The notes beneath the pieces are model-generated. The model worked only from the letters and a program-made list of their open reading frames with translations. It had not been told where the DNA came from and did no database searches. Made by a program: the position numbers and the translations under genes. 64,000 bases of DNA from NCBI RefSeq assembly GCF_027942865.1, contig NC_134510.1:27087209-27151208 (forward strand), given 5' to 3'. How positions within the stretch are numbered: position 1 is the first letter of the stretch; every line of letters starts with the position of its first letter. The DNA is from Odontesthes bonariensis. Its lineage: Eukaryota; Chordata; Actinopteri; Atheriniformes; Atherinopsidae. Of this stretch, positions 27,313 to 37,013 are shown piece by piece.

Positions 27313-29644
27313 GAGATTTTGCATCTGGATCCCGGCGGAGCGTGTCCTCTGTGCCCCGACAACCGACATCAGCTGTAACAAGCCGGCAGGTGGGATTTTG
27401 TTCCTACCATTACAGTTGATCTCTGTTAGTGGAGCACAGCTGACGGCTTCTTCCGGCTTCCCCAAATTTAAAAGAACACAGGAGAGAGACGGATCCTGCA
27501 TTCGGTAAGCATTTCATTGTTACTTCTGCGCAGGGGGGCTGCTGAAATTGTAATTGTTGAAATTTTGGGCCAAGAGGAGCCATATGTGTGAATTGGGATA
27601 AAAATTGGGTAAACAGCAGCTTATGTGAGTTGTAAAGCAGACAGCTGTGGTCAGTTGGTCTGGCTTGTGTGGTTGTTGTATTTTTGGGGTAATTAAGAAG
27701 GACTATAGTCGCTGCGCTCCGGCCAATTGTGAATCGGATGAATTCAAACTGGATTAATTAATAGCTGTAAAGAAGCGGGTAGGTTGTTGAGCAACCACCA
27801 ATAGTACCTCTTGCATCCTATCAGCCATCCTTCAATGCATTGGGGGGAGGAACACTGACGGGAGTACGGGGTACACTAGACTCATTAAACATACGTGAAA
27901 ATTATTTTCACTAGTCAAGGAGTAAAACGAATACTGATAATTGATTGACTGGCGAACATTAAAGTTCAACGATTGAATCAATCAGGCTTTCAAAAAAAAC
28001 TCTGAAATGAAAAAATCCAGTTCTATGAGGAGCACATTTTAAGTATATATGTTTATATCATTTTATATATCTGCCTAGAACTCTTTGGAGTTATCCGAGA
28101 CCTCAGTATAAAGACATTTAGAAGAAAGTTCAAATTCGTTTATGAAATAGGCCACAGGAGATTTTTATTAAGAGGTCACAGCGAAGCTGATAAATACACG
28201 TCAGCATCTGTTGCTTTGGTCAGAGACCATATCACAAGGCTTGTAGGGAAAACACATTTTGTATTCCATATATTGCCGACACCAACATCTCCTGAAAAAT
28301 TAAAAGTCTAAATGAAAGAAATTGATAATTTAAAAATGTGAAGATTTGAACGGTGACTGACAAAACTTTTATCGACTGACTTGGTGTGAGTGCGTGGGAC
28401 CGGTCTCTGTTTGTCTGTCAATGTGTGTGTCAATGTGTGTGGAGTCCTGCTGGTTTGTGTGAATCAAGAAAGAGAAGAAAAGGAAAAAGTTCTAACTCAT
28501 CTCATCCCTTGACTTTTGAGTATTCGTAGTATTTTAAGTTAAACTCAGATTTGCCTCATTGTTATAATTTGCTTAATTGTTATAGTTGCCACATTAATAA
28601 CTTGGGGAGATAAGGAGTTGTTGCAGTAATGTGCTGTGATTTTTAAACGCTGAGTGTTTATTTCTTTAAGATTCTGTATTTTCGTTGAGTGCATCTTGTT
28701 ATTATTGAATTATTGAATACTGCTGTGATTGGTGTTAAGTTTCTAAAGTTCTATTCTCAACAGGCAAGTGAAGGTGTTTTGGCTTTCAGGGGGACAGAGG
28801 GTGCTGCGCGTTCACGAGGCTGGTGTGAAGGAGCGTGGTCTGTCCTTGACATTTTTCTGCTGCTGCAAATGTTCGTGTGTGATCACACTTTCTTTCCTTG
28901 TGTCTTCCAGGGGCACTTTATGGTTGAACTGTAATAATTATTAGTTTTCTTTAGGTAATGTGCTAATTGCGGAGTTGTTATCAGTCGAGTAATGAGGGTT
29001 TCGCAATTCTAGAGGAGAGGTTCTGTCTCTAGTCCAGTTGAATGTGACATTCCTGATAAAGAAAGTTTTTCGCTTATGCATTGTTTCTGTATCTTTTGAT
29101 TTGTAGTTTCCCTGTCCACAGCGTGTTAAATTGTATTTCTTTCTCTTTCGTAACAAATGCCATTTTGAGGTGAAGAATAGTGCAACTGTTATTTCTGTGT
29201 TGTTTGGTTTGGATTTTTTCTCTGTCCAGCTGGAAAGTTTGTATTTCTTCCTCTTTCTTAACTTGTAACAAAAAGTGTGACAAACGCCATTTTGAGTTGG
29301 GGTGTGGTTCAATTGTTATGTCTGGTTCAATTGTTATGCTTGGGAGGAGTTAATAACAGTCTAGGAAGTAGATGTAATGGTGTGTTCATATTTGGTTGGT
29401 TAGAAATTCACGTGGTTCATTGGAGGCGGGCTTAGAGGTGTGTTCAGATTTCATTGGTCAAAATATATATTTTTATTTCATTGGTCAGAATTGACGTAGC
29501 TGTGACGTACATTGGATCATCTGGATTGGTGGAGGACATTGTGTGTGGATTGGATCGGCAACATCCGGATGTGAGCAAAAGTTGGGGCAACGCCTTTAGC
29601 CTGAGTCACTTCAAACAGAGTAAGCATTAACTGAGCTTTCGATT

Positions 29645-30300
29645 AGCAATAAATTAACATTGGGTAGCATTAGCAATACAGCAAGTATTGATTAGCAATA
29701 ACTAGCATTGTTTAGCATTGATTAGCGTTGATTAGCAATCAATAGTATTGATTAGCAATACCTAGCATTGATTAGCAATCACTAGCGTTGAATAGCATAA
29801 TTAGCATTCAATTAGCATTGGTCAACAAGGAAGCTAGTATTGATTAGCAATAAGTAGCATTGATTAGCAATAGTTAGCATTGGTTAGCATTAGTAGCATT
29901 TGTTAGCATTTCGTTAGCCATAATTAGCATTGATCAGAAAGACAATTAGCATTGATTAGCAATAGCAATAAGGCAAATATTGGTTTAAATCTTAATTAGC
30001 AAGAGGTTAGCATTTATTAGCAACAGCTAGGAAGCTAACATCAATTGGCATTGGTTAGCAAGCATTAACATTAGCAATAATAGTAACCGAACTCCAAACC
30101 ATAAGTCAAAAAGCTAAATTAGCCTAACATTGAATTAACATTGGTTTAATTTAAGAAAAACCAACCTAGAGCATAAGCTTTCAAAGCTAACGTAGGCTAA
30201 CCTTAACATTAGCATTGACAACATCCAATCCAATAATTAGCTGCATCTAAGCTAAATTTAGCCGAGCATTAAATTAGCATTGATTAGAGTTAAATAATTA
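29645..30300 (+). repeat. Degenerate TAGCA array (ATTAGCATTG-type units) in the retroviral leader
   Basis: About 31 copies of TAGCA, nearly all on one strand, counted by eye over some 620 bp, mostly as ATTAGCAAT, TTAGCATTG and GTTAGCATT units spaced about 10 nt apart. By chance fewer than one would be expected on this strand. It is too regular for random AT-rich DNA but too variable for a simple microsatellite. It ends 150 bp before the gag frame. Confidence 0.8.
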
Positions 30301-30319
30301 GTTAATTTAAATTGACTTT

Positions 30320-30345
30320 CAAAAAAAAAAAAAAAAAAAAAAAAA
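30320..30345. repeat. poly(A) run
   Basis: An uninterrupted run of about 26 A followed by GGGGG, located between the TAGCA array and gag. It is inside the proviral leader, so it may be a tract inherited by the viral RNA rather than a retroposon tail. Confidence 0.9.
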
Positions 30346-30446
30346 AGGGGGAATACGAATAATAAATAAGGAAAATTTAGAAAATAGATAAGTAAATAAA
30401 AAGAAAAAGTCAAAAGTCAATAGAAGGGAACTAACTAGTCGAAACA

Positions 30447-30962
30447 ATGGATGTAACACCAACAATAACCATTAGCGCCAAACATCCTGAACATTCCAAA
30501 GATATTAAAAAGATATCTCTAAAATGGGAAAAACGAACAAAAAATAACGTCTCACCCTGGCCAAAAGGGGGCACTTTTAATGGAGCTACCTGTAAGATTA
30601 TGGAACAAAGGATTAAAGCTTACAAACCAAAGGACAAAAGCAAAAAGAGACAGGAAAAGAGAGAGCTTGAATTAAAAGTTCTACATTTCTTTGAAAATGC
30701 AGAGCTATATCCAACACTGCCAGGAGCAGCAAACATACAAGGAGATTCTGAAATAAAAGATCATAAAATATCTCATGAACGTCCAGAACCACAAATAGCT
30801 ACATCAAGCAGTCATGGAGCTCCTGAGCCAGACGCCGTCTGTAATTCAGATCAGGCAAGGGGACAGCTCCCACAATACCAAAAATCACCCGAACTGGCAC
30901 CTCCGTTCAAAAGGCATTGTCTGAAGAACATAAGAGTCCAACAGCGTCAGCACCGAGTTTGA
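30447..30962 (+). CDS. gag: Retroviral gag, 5' (matrix-side) open frame
   Basis: 171-codon frame beginning at an ATG just after the leader. It is lysine-rich in its first 80 residues and proline/serine-rich later, as for the matrix and linker part of Gag. It has no close motif I can name. It ends at TGA 30960-30962 and overlaps the next gag frame by 46 nt in a different frame. Either a one- or two-base indel has split gag, or the two parts are translated separately. Position and composition, not homology, support the matrix call. Confidence 0.55.
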   Translation: MDVTPTITISAKHPEHSKDIKKISLKWEKRTKNNVSPWPKGGTFNGATCKIMEQRIKAYKPKDKSKKRQEKRELELKVLHFFENAELYPTLPGAANIQGDSEIKDHKISHERPEPQIATSSSHGAPEPDAVCNSDQARGQLPQYQKSPELAPPFKRHCLKNIRVQQRQHRV

Positions 30963-31918
30963 TAGAAATGACGCAGGGACAGTATGTGCCGTGGCAGACG
31001 CTCGACCTAGGGGGGCTGGTTGCTCGATTGCCGGACATTCACACAGGTGCAAGCAAATGGATAAGAGCTTTTGAACAAGAGACTGTGCATAAACTGTTGT
31101 CTGTGGGACACATTAAGGCAGTGTGGGCACTGTGTTTTGGAACTTCTACCATGGAGGGCATGTTGAGACACAGTGAGAATGACTGGATGTTGAGCCACCG
31201 AGCTGATGGAACTGATTTTAATGCATATCGAGCTGCACTCTGGAGAGCGTTACGAGCTGAGTTTCCTGTGGGAGTGGACCTCGAAGCATTAAAGGGGGAG
31301 CCACTGTCAGGAACAGAGAGTCCAGCTGTGTACATTGCACAACAATTGAAGAAATGGAGACAAGAGTCTGAGGGAGAAATCGAGAAGAGCCCAGCTTGGG
31401 TGACATTGTTCAGAGTTTCCATCAAAGAGGCTCTGCCTGCCCCAGTTCAGGGGAGGCTGGAGGATGTGGTGGGGTTGAATTCAATGTCACATGGACAATT
31501 CCGAGACCACGTGGTGCATGCAGTAAACAAATACAGAAAAGAACTGAAACGGAAGGAGCAGGAGGAGGGTATGCAAAGGGAACTTTCACGGTTGCAGTTA
31601 GAAGAACTGCAAGCGAAGCAAGAAGTACGAGATGAGGCCATGACAGCGGGGGCCGCTGAACAGCCATTACAGGGGCAAGTCCATCGTCGACCCTGTCAAA
31701 GGTCAAGAAGAGGTGCACCTGGAGGACGAAGGTCCTCGGGGGCATGTTGGGCCTGTGGCGAGAGGGGACACTTTGTTTACAGCTGTCCGAGAGCACCGAG
31801 AAACCCGAGTGTTCGGCAGGACCGTGGCCAGTCCCTGGGGGGCGGAGCAAGTGGCCCGGCAGGTCCATGGCGTTCCTCTGGCAGAGGAATCCCAGTATTG
31901 GTTTACATTGACATATAG
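30917..31918 (+). CDS. gag: Retroviral gag, capsid-nucleocapsid open frame
   Basis: 333-codon frame. The middle third has the gammaretroviral capsid (p30-like) pattern: a short ESPAVYIAQQL segment, then a long charged coiled-coil-like helix (about residues 200-240: KYRKELKRKEQEEG). Near residues 277-290 is one CCHC zinc knuckle (CX2CX4HX4C, at 31745-31786). An arginine- and glycine-rich basic patch sits just before it. One knuckle is usual in gammaretroviruses, two in most others. The frame is uninterrupted, in contrast to pol and env. Its last about 30 codons run into sequence that looks like reverse transcriptase in another frame. Confidence 0.8.
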   Translation: MSEEHKSPTASAPSLIEMTQGQYVPWQTLDLGGLVARLPDIHTGASKWIRAFEQETVHKLLSVGHIKAVWALCFGTSTMEGMLRHSENDWMLSHRADGTDFNAYRAALWRALRAEFPVGVDLEALKGEPLSGTESPAVYIAQQLKKWRQESEGEIEKSPAWVTLFRVSIKEALPAPVQGRLEDVVGLNSMSHGQFRDHVVHAVNKYRKELKRKEQEEGMQRELSRLQLEELQAKQEVRDEAMTAGAAEQPLQGQVHRRPCQRSRRGAPGGRRSSGACWACGERGHFVYSCPRAPRNPSVRQDRGQSLGGGASGPAGPWRSSGRGIPVLVYIDI

Positions 31919-31970
31919 AGGTAAGAAGTACACTTACACCAGACGTACTCAAAAGGGTTTAAAAACCGCC
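31860..31970 (+). pseudogene. pol: Reverse transcriptase remnant
   Basis: Directly after the gag nucleocapsid region, in a frame different from the capsid frame, about 35 codons read like the substrate-binding part of retroviral reverse transcriptase (a YWFT...GKKYTYTR block). Protease and the N-terminal half of the enzyme are missing, and the match ends before the YxDD catalytic box. This is what remains after at least two internal deletions. Confidence 0.6.
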
Positions 31971-32570
31971 CTCAGGTGTGTCATTATTACAAAACAAAAC
32001 AAAGTTTTCAAGTTAAATGTGTCACGACTACTAAGTTTCTAAAACTTGAATTTAAATAGGTCACTGTTACTAGGACAAAACAAAACAAAGTTTCTGAATT
32101 TAAAATTTAAATGTGCCACTATTACGAAGTTCTAAAATTTGAACGGAACAAGTTTCTAATTTAAATTTTAGCATTGATAGCCTAAATTAGAGTATCTATT
32201 TAGCCCATAGGGAATTACTGATATCTCTCTATCCCACTTGGAGGGAGTAAGAAAAGCGCCATGTCCAAAATAAATAAATAAATATCTAATGAATAAATAA
32301 GTAAAATTAAAATACAACAAGTATGATCTTCTTTTGGGAGGATTATGCAATAAAATGCGCTTCCTCTGGAAGGAATCATGAAAAATCCACAGATCAAAGG
32401 TTGAAAGCAAAACTGGAGAGGACAACCGAGGCTAAGTTAGCCTTTGAAAATTTGAAACGAAATTAGCAAAAGTCATCCAAAACGGCCAACACTAGTCTAT
32501 GAGAAGCCATTTTTCTTATATGTCTCCAATAGACACCATAAGATTTCAGAATTAATAAATCAGAGTAGGT
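31971..32570 (+). other. AT-rich non-coding spacer replacing most of reverse transcriptase
   Basis: About 600 bp, strongly AT-rich, with repeated AAACAAAACAAAG and AAATTTAAAT segments. It has no long frame and no pol similarity. It occupies the place where the catalytic part of reverse transcriptase should be. Its origin is unknown. Confidence 0.55.
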
Positions 32571-32572
32571 AT

Positions 32573-33300
32573 GTTGTGACTCGGACAGGATGTTTGCAGG
32601 TTGTGCATCTTTTGACACGTCCGGATGTGAGAATACAGAAGGGTACTACATCGGATCCTGCAGATGTCATTCCACGTGAGTTTGAAGGAGAACCACATGA
32701 GCGTGTGTCAGAAGCTGTGGGGTACATTAAACTGAGACCTGACTTAGGAGCAACTTCACTTGTGCAGGCTGATGTCACTTATGTTGTGCATGATTCATGT
32801 TGTGAGATCATTTGGGTAATCATGCAGGTTTTGCAGTTATGAAACAGGAAGGTGGAAAACTTTGTGACGGTGAAAGCTGAGAAGTGTGAACGGCCATGTT
32901 CGGCACAGTTGGCTGAACTGAAGGCATTAACAGAAGCATGTTGACTGGTGAAAGGTAAGGTTACGAATGTGTACACAGATTCTGCATATGCTCATGATAT
33001 TTGCTATTTGTTTGAAGCAGTTTTGAAGCAGAGAGGGTTCAGGAGGTCAGACGGGAGTCCAGTGCGACAGGAGGTCCAAATGAAGGAGCGGATTGCAGTC
33101 ATGAAAATTGAAAATTGGCAGTGATAAAGTGTCAAATAATCGTAAAGGTAACAAAATGGTCGGTAAAGGTAATAACGCGGCTGATGAAGCAGCGAAAGTA
33201 GCATCAAAGGGCCAGCTTGCTGTTTTGGCACCAATGGTGTTACTGGAGCCAGAGGTCGCGCCATCACAAGGATATTGGTCATACATATTGGATAAATAGT
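32573..33300 (+). pseudogene. pol: pol connection and RNase H remnant
   Basis: Reads like the thumb/connection segment followed by a retroviral RNase H domain: an AQLAELKAL block with its conserved glutamate and a YTDSAYAHDI block with its conserved aspartate. The first catalytic position has changed (VHDSC where an acidic residue would be expected). A frame break near 32842, an in-frame TGA at 32942-32944, and a further frame break near 33120 interrupt it. It is not translatable as one protein. Confidence 0.75.
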
Positions 33301-33335
33301 CGTAAATTTTTTTTGGTAAGAGAATTGATTCATCT

Positions 33336-33606
33336 GTTTGTCATTCCATCAGAGATTAGCTCAAATAATGGTTAAGTGTTTGTTTAGAAAAGTGCAAGAG
33401 GCATTCTGCAGCAGCTGCGAATCAAGCAGCGCTGTGGGGCCGTTTATCATCCACAGAGTCAAGGGATGGTTCAGAGGATCAAAGGAACCTGGAAAGTGAA
33501 ATTGAATTGAATCTGTGCTTCAACTAAACTAACTAGATGCTTTGCCGCTTGCACTAATGAGATGTCCTATGCAGACTCATAGAGTCACGCCCTAACACCG
33601 CATAAA
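33336..33606 (+). pseudogene. pol: Integrase core remnant
   Basis: Short stretches in changing frames match the integrase catalytic core (an SEISS block where the second catalytic acid falls, here replaced by Asn, and a CGAVYHPQSQG block). Much of the core and its zinc-binding N-terminus are deleted. Stops and frame changes make it a pseudogene. Confidence 0.65.
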
Positions 33607-33966
33607 ATGCTAACGGGTCGACCCAGGCCGGCACCTCAGTTCCCACTTGAGCAGGTGCAAACAGAGTGGACAGCTTACATGAAGCAACTAACTGCAATCC
33701 ACAGAACAATCTATCTACAGGAGGAGTTCAGAGACTTGAGTCTCGAACAGCTGGTTGAGAGACCAGTGGTGCCAGGCGACCAGGTGCACATCGAAGTGTT
33801 CCGGAGGAAGTGGCTTGAGCCAAGACGGAAAGGACCGTACACAATGGTGCGAGCAACATCAACAGCAGTTCAAGTGGAAGGTAGCAACACATGGTACCAT
33901 TTGAATCACTGCACTAAGGTTCGGACTAAAGACACAGACGGAGTTAAGTCCGAGGGAAAGGATTAA
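33607..33966 (+). CDS. pol: Integrase C-terminal domain (open fragment)
   Basis: 119-codon open frame starting at MLTGRP. It holds the integrase C-terminal SH3-like domain with the GPY/F-type motif (RRKGPYTM) followed by WYHLNHCTKV, as in gammaretroviral pol. It is intact in itself but cut off from the rest of pol. The start codon is only the first Met of the fragment, not a real initiation site. Confidence 0.75.
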   Translation: MLTGRPRPAPQFPLEQVQTEWTAYMKQLTAIHRTIYLQEEFRDLSLEQLVERPVVPGDQVHIEVFRRKWLEPRRKGPYTMVRATSTAVQVEGSNTWYHLNHCTKVRTKDTDGVKSEGKD

Positions 33967-34119
33967 CAAAAGGAAGAGGTTAAGATTTCTGACACTGTGA
34001 GCATCCAGGTGTGGGTGTTGGCCGACAGCATGGGCTCAGGAGAACGAAGCCTGGAGATGTTGGACGGGATCCCGCAGACAGGAGAGGCTGGAAGGGTCCC
34101 GTGATGAAGCCACCCTGCA

Positions 34120-34960
34120 GGGGAAGTAGCCAGCCTGGATCGGATGAGTATGATGCAACAGTACACACCCACTCAGACCATGCCACGCCACAAACTTTGC
34201 CAGCAATACACACTAGAGCTAGTCGTGAAGAGGTATCTGCTAAGCTTGAATTTAAGTTCATGGAAGAAACGATTTGAGGAAGTGTGGATCATGGGTCCGG
34301 TGGAGGAGACGACCAAATCACCGCCTCTGGACGCCACGACAAAGGGGCAATCTGGTAAGATCATGTCAGATTGGGTCAGAAGGAGTTGTTCACAATGGTT
34401 GTAAGAATAGAAAGATTTTTCGGGAAAGGCTAGGGGGATTTGATACCATTAGCACTACAGGATAGAATAATCATGTTAATCCAAGAACAGACGGAGTGTA
34501 CATGCACAGGTGGAGTCGGGAAAACAGTGTAACTGTGGAAAATGGGTTAAGGCAGCACAGGATATGTGGTATAGATGGGCATGGTACACTACGAGAGAAC
34601 TGACAGCGACGGAGTGTCTCGTATGTGCAGACGCTCCAGGAGCATTGCCTGTTGTTGTTCCGGAGCCACTTACCTTCAGGGACTGTGCAGTGGTCCAGCA
34701 ACGGGAATGCAGGAAAGGTAGGTTCACATCGGCAGAGGATAAATGGTTATTGTTTCCTATGTGTGGTATTAAGTGCAGATTGATGTTTGGGCCAAATAAA
34801 TTACATAGTCATTTTCAAAATAAGGGAGGGCCACAAATTTGAGTCTTCTTGTGCGGAATTTAATCATAGTACATCACAGGATGGGCCTCCCACTGATTAT
34901 AGAGTAGATTACGATGGTGAGTTTGAATGCTTTTGGAACTCGCGTAGGTAATACTACTGT
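34120..34960 (+). pseudogene. env: env surface-unit region, broken
   Basis: Between integrase and the transmembrane part of env, three short frames (34144-34404, 34274-34465, 34510-34842) overlap in different phases. Position and scattered Cys/Trp-rich pieces suggest the surface subunit. No intact signal peptide to furin-site frame exists. Confidence 0.5.
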
Positions 34961-34963
34961 TAA

Positions 34964-35479
34964 ATGAAAACAAGATTTATTGGGATTTATTTATTTGGAT
35001 CATTTTGTGAAAATATAGAAATGATCATTTTAACTCTATATCTTTTTGGGGATCAGACACACCCAGTAGCTGAGAGTTACTGGATGTGTGGAGATGATGT
35101 TTTGTTAAATGTGCTACCCAACAGGTGGATAGGTCTTTGGGCACTGGTGAGGAGGAACACATCAGTTGTGTTAGTGTATGACAAGGTAAACGAGATGCGA
35201 GGTTTGGATGTGGAAAAAGGGAGAGTTAAAACATATAGTGGTAACTACATCATGGATAAGCACGTTTACTTGGATGCAATATGGCAGCCGAGAGGGGTTC
35301 CCTTTGAGCTCAAAGCACGCAGGGAGATTGCGGCTGGATTTGAGTCTATTTTGCCGTGGATCATATTTAACAAAATGGGGAATGGACTAATTACATATAA
35401 TACAACCAACAGGGAATTCTTAGCTACACGAGTGAAGGGCTTGCAGGCTTTGGAGAACAACTACATGAGACGAGTATGA
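34964..35479 (+). pseudogene. env: env, distal surface / proximal transmembrane part
   Basis: 171-codon open frame. It starts with a hydrophobic segment and has the layout of the end of the surface subunit into the heptad-rich region of the transmembrane subunit (ATRVKGLQALENN near its end). It ends 5 nt before the next env frame begins, so the two are separated by a stop and a phase change. Gamma-type env by position; exact subunit limits are not visible. Confidence 0.55.
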
Positions 35480-35483
35480 TGGC

Positions 35484-35873
35484 TTGGTAGAACAGACAAG
35501 TTTTAGAATGTATATTAGAAGGGAAAATTGGTGTTCGCCAGATGGTTGGGGAAAATGTTGTACATTTATACCCGGGAACACTGCAGCTCATGGAGCGTTT
35601 ACAACGGCCGTGAAGGAGTTCAGAGAACGGAGAGAGGAGCTGACGTGTGATGCTGGTGGAGGTGAACGGTGGTGGACTGGTCTGTTTGGGATTTTGGGAG
35701 AAGGGGGAGCGATGACAGTTAAGGCGGGAATAGCAATATTGTTGATAGTGAGGATGGTTTCCCTATTGGGGTGTTGCATTATACCCATTCTGAGAAGGTG
35801 TTTGCTGCAAGTGATGTTCAAACGAACAGTGGAAGGAATCAGGAGGCAGATGACCATGCGAGACCAGGTCTGA
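35484..35873 (+). CDS. env: env transmembrane subunit, C-terminal part (open fragment)
   Basis: 129-codon frame holding a C-X7-CC motif (CSPDGWGKCC) as in the disulfide loop of gamma-type env transmembrane subunits. It is followed by a membrane-proximal segment (WWTGLFGILGEGG), a hydrophobic anchor of about 25 residues and a short basic cytoplasmic tail. It lacks its N-terminal half in the same frame, so it is a fragment. Confidence 0.65.
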   Translation: MVEQTSFRMYIRRENWCSPDGWGKCCTFIPGNTAAHGAFTTAVKEFRERREELTCDAGGGERWWTGLFGILGEGGAMTVKAGIAILLIVRMVSLLGCCIIPILRRCLLQVMFKRTVEGIRRQMTMRDQV

Positions 35874-36688
35874 GGACCAACGCATGGGAGAGCGGGTCAA
35901 CGAATGAAGGTTATCAACGGACGGTTCACAAGTTTCTTTCCTCGAGGGTGGAACCAAGGTTAGTCTAATAGGGAGAAGAGATGCTGAAGATCTCTTTGAT
36001 TGGGAGTGACGTACTGGCGACCTCTCCTCCCAGAGTTAGCTTAGCAGTTCCAGACCCAGCCGGACGGATGTTCGGCCAGAAGCAGACGACACCAGAGTAC
36101 AGGAGATGGGACGGGACTGGAGGAGCTGCATTACATTGCATTTTATTACTATTGTTGTGTGATAATCCATAATTTTATGTATTGTACTTGATACAAAACG
36201 GTGATTAACTGATTTGAAGGTGGTGTATTCAGTCTATGTGTATTATCAATCAAAACTGATCACTGATATGTCCATTGCCAATTGTGTCAGTCAACTGTTC
36301 GGAGTGCGACCTTGGTAAAGTGGTCGGTCGCCAGTGGGGGGGGCCGTAGGTGAATTTTCCCAAGATAAGAACATGAGTTACGAAAGTAGCAGCCGGTGGG
36401 TTTTTCGCACCTATGCACTGCGAACAGTGGACGAGTGTGATGGCAATGTAAAACTTGTAGTGTTGTTGAATTCAATATCGTGTAATTTAATTTAATCATT
36501 TAATGTGATTCGAGTACACGCATATGTATATTCCTTTTCATTTATTCAAAATGGTCCCGTTGATTGATATTGTAGAATTATTAGAATAATTTAGTGTTGA
36601 TTATGTTAATTAATTCTTAATTAACTATGTGGGATGATTTTCTTTCATTTTAGATTATTTCTTTATTAAATCACTGATAAGTGATTTC
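35874..36688 (+). other. Retroviral 3' non-coding region
   Basis: About 800 bp between env and the purine tract with no convincing reading frame. It includes two short frames (to 35968 and 35981-36172) without recognised similarity. It is AT-rich from 36480. Confidence 0.5.
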
Positions 36689-36697
36689 AGGGGGGAC
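36689..36697 (+). other. Polypurine tract
   Basis: AGGGGGGAC immediately before the 3' LTR, the expected place for the plus-strand primer. Confidence 0.7.
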
Positions 36698-36699
36698 TA

Positions 36700-37009
36700 T
36701 GTGGGAGAAGGATGTCACGACATGCTCATGACTTCTGGCCTAGTTACATCCTGGGCCTTGTTGACTGGTTCATATGAATATTGTTGATAGTTAGAATGAG
36801 CGTGTTTATGATAAACTGCGAAAGCTAGGCGCCTCCAGAGAGGGCCACGTACACTTGTTATGATAAAACGGTATAAAAGGGGTGTCACAAAATGAGCTTG
36901 TCGGACATTTTGTACATTCTGTATGCACATTTGCTGTGACGGTTTGTTCAATAAACTCCCCAATGGACGGCTGACCAACGCGGGATTCGACTCTAATTTC
37001 TCCACAACA
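36700..37009 (+). repeat. 3' LTR of the retrovirus
   Basis: 310 bp, same length as the 5' LTR with no indels. TATA box at 36872-36878; AATAAA at 36950-36955. Followed directly by CTAT, the target duplication. Confidence 0.95.
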
Positions 37010-37013
37010 CTAT

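Larger units (their letters stand above)
27313..30446 (+). other. Long retroviral 5' leader
   Basis: About 3.1 kb between primer site and first gag frame, unusually long. A candidate splice donor (TTCG|GTAAGC) is at 27504-27505. Around 29070-29330 there are imperfect repeats of a segment with TTGTATTTCTT...AACGCCATTTTGAG, and a doubled CAATTGTTATG at about 29308-29338. No long open frame or known leader protein is seen. The TAGCA array and an A-rich run lie at its 3' end. Confidence 0.7.
26982..37009 (+). mobile_element. Endogenous retrovirus, class I (gamma/epsilon-like), 10.03 kb, defective
   Basis: A complete provirus frame. Two 310-bp LTRs (26982-27291 and 36700-37009) start TG and end CA. 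They are flanked by a 4-bp target duplication CTAT (26978-26981 and 37010-37013). Order inside: primer site, long leader, gag, pol remnants, env, purine tract, LTR. Class I is supported by the 4-bp duplication, a single CCHC zinc knuckle, a gamma-type capsid region, and an integrase C-terminus with a KGPYTM-type GPY/F motif. Most of reverse transcriptase and all recognisable protease are absent, and the remaining pol and env are broken by stops and frameshifts. It cannot be autonomous. By eye the LTRs differ at 2 of 310 sites. Confidence 0.95.

Noticed and set aside
29645..30300. CRISPR-like array
   Set aside because: Units are short, degenerate and without spacers of fixed length; the genome is eukaryotic and the array is inside a retrovirus leader.
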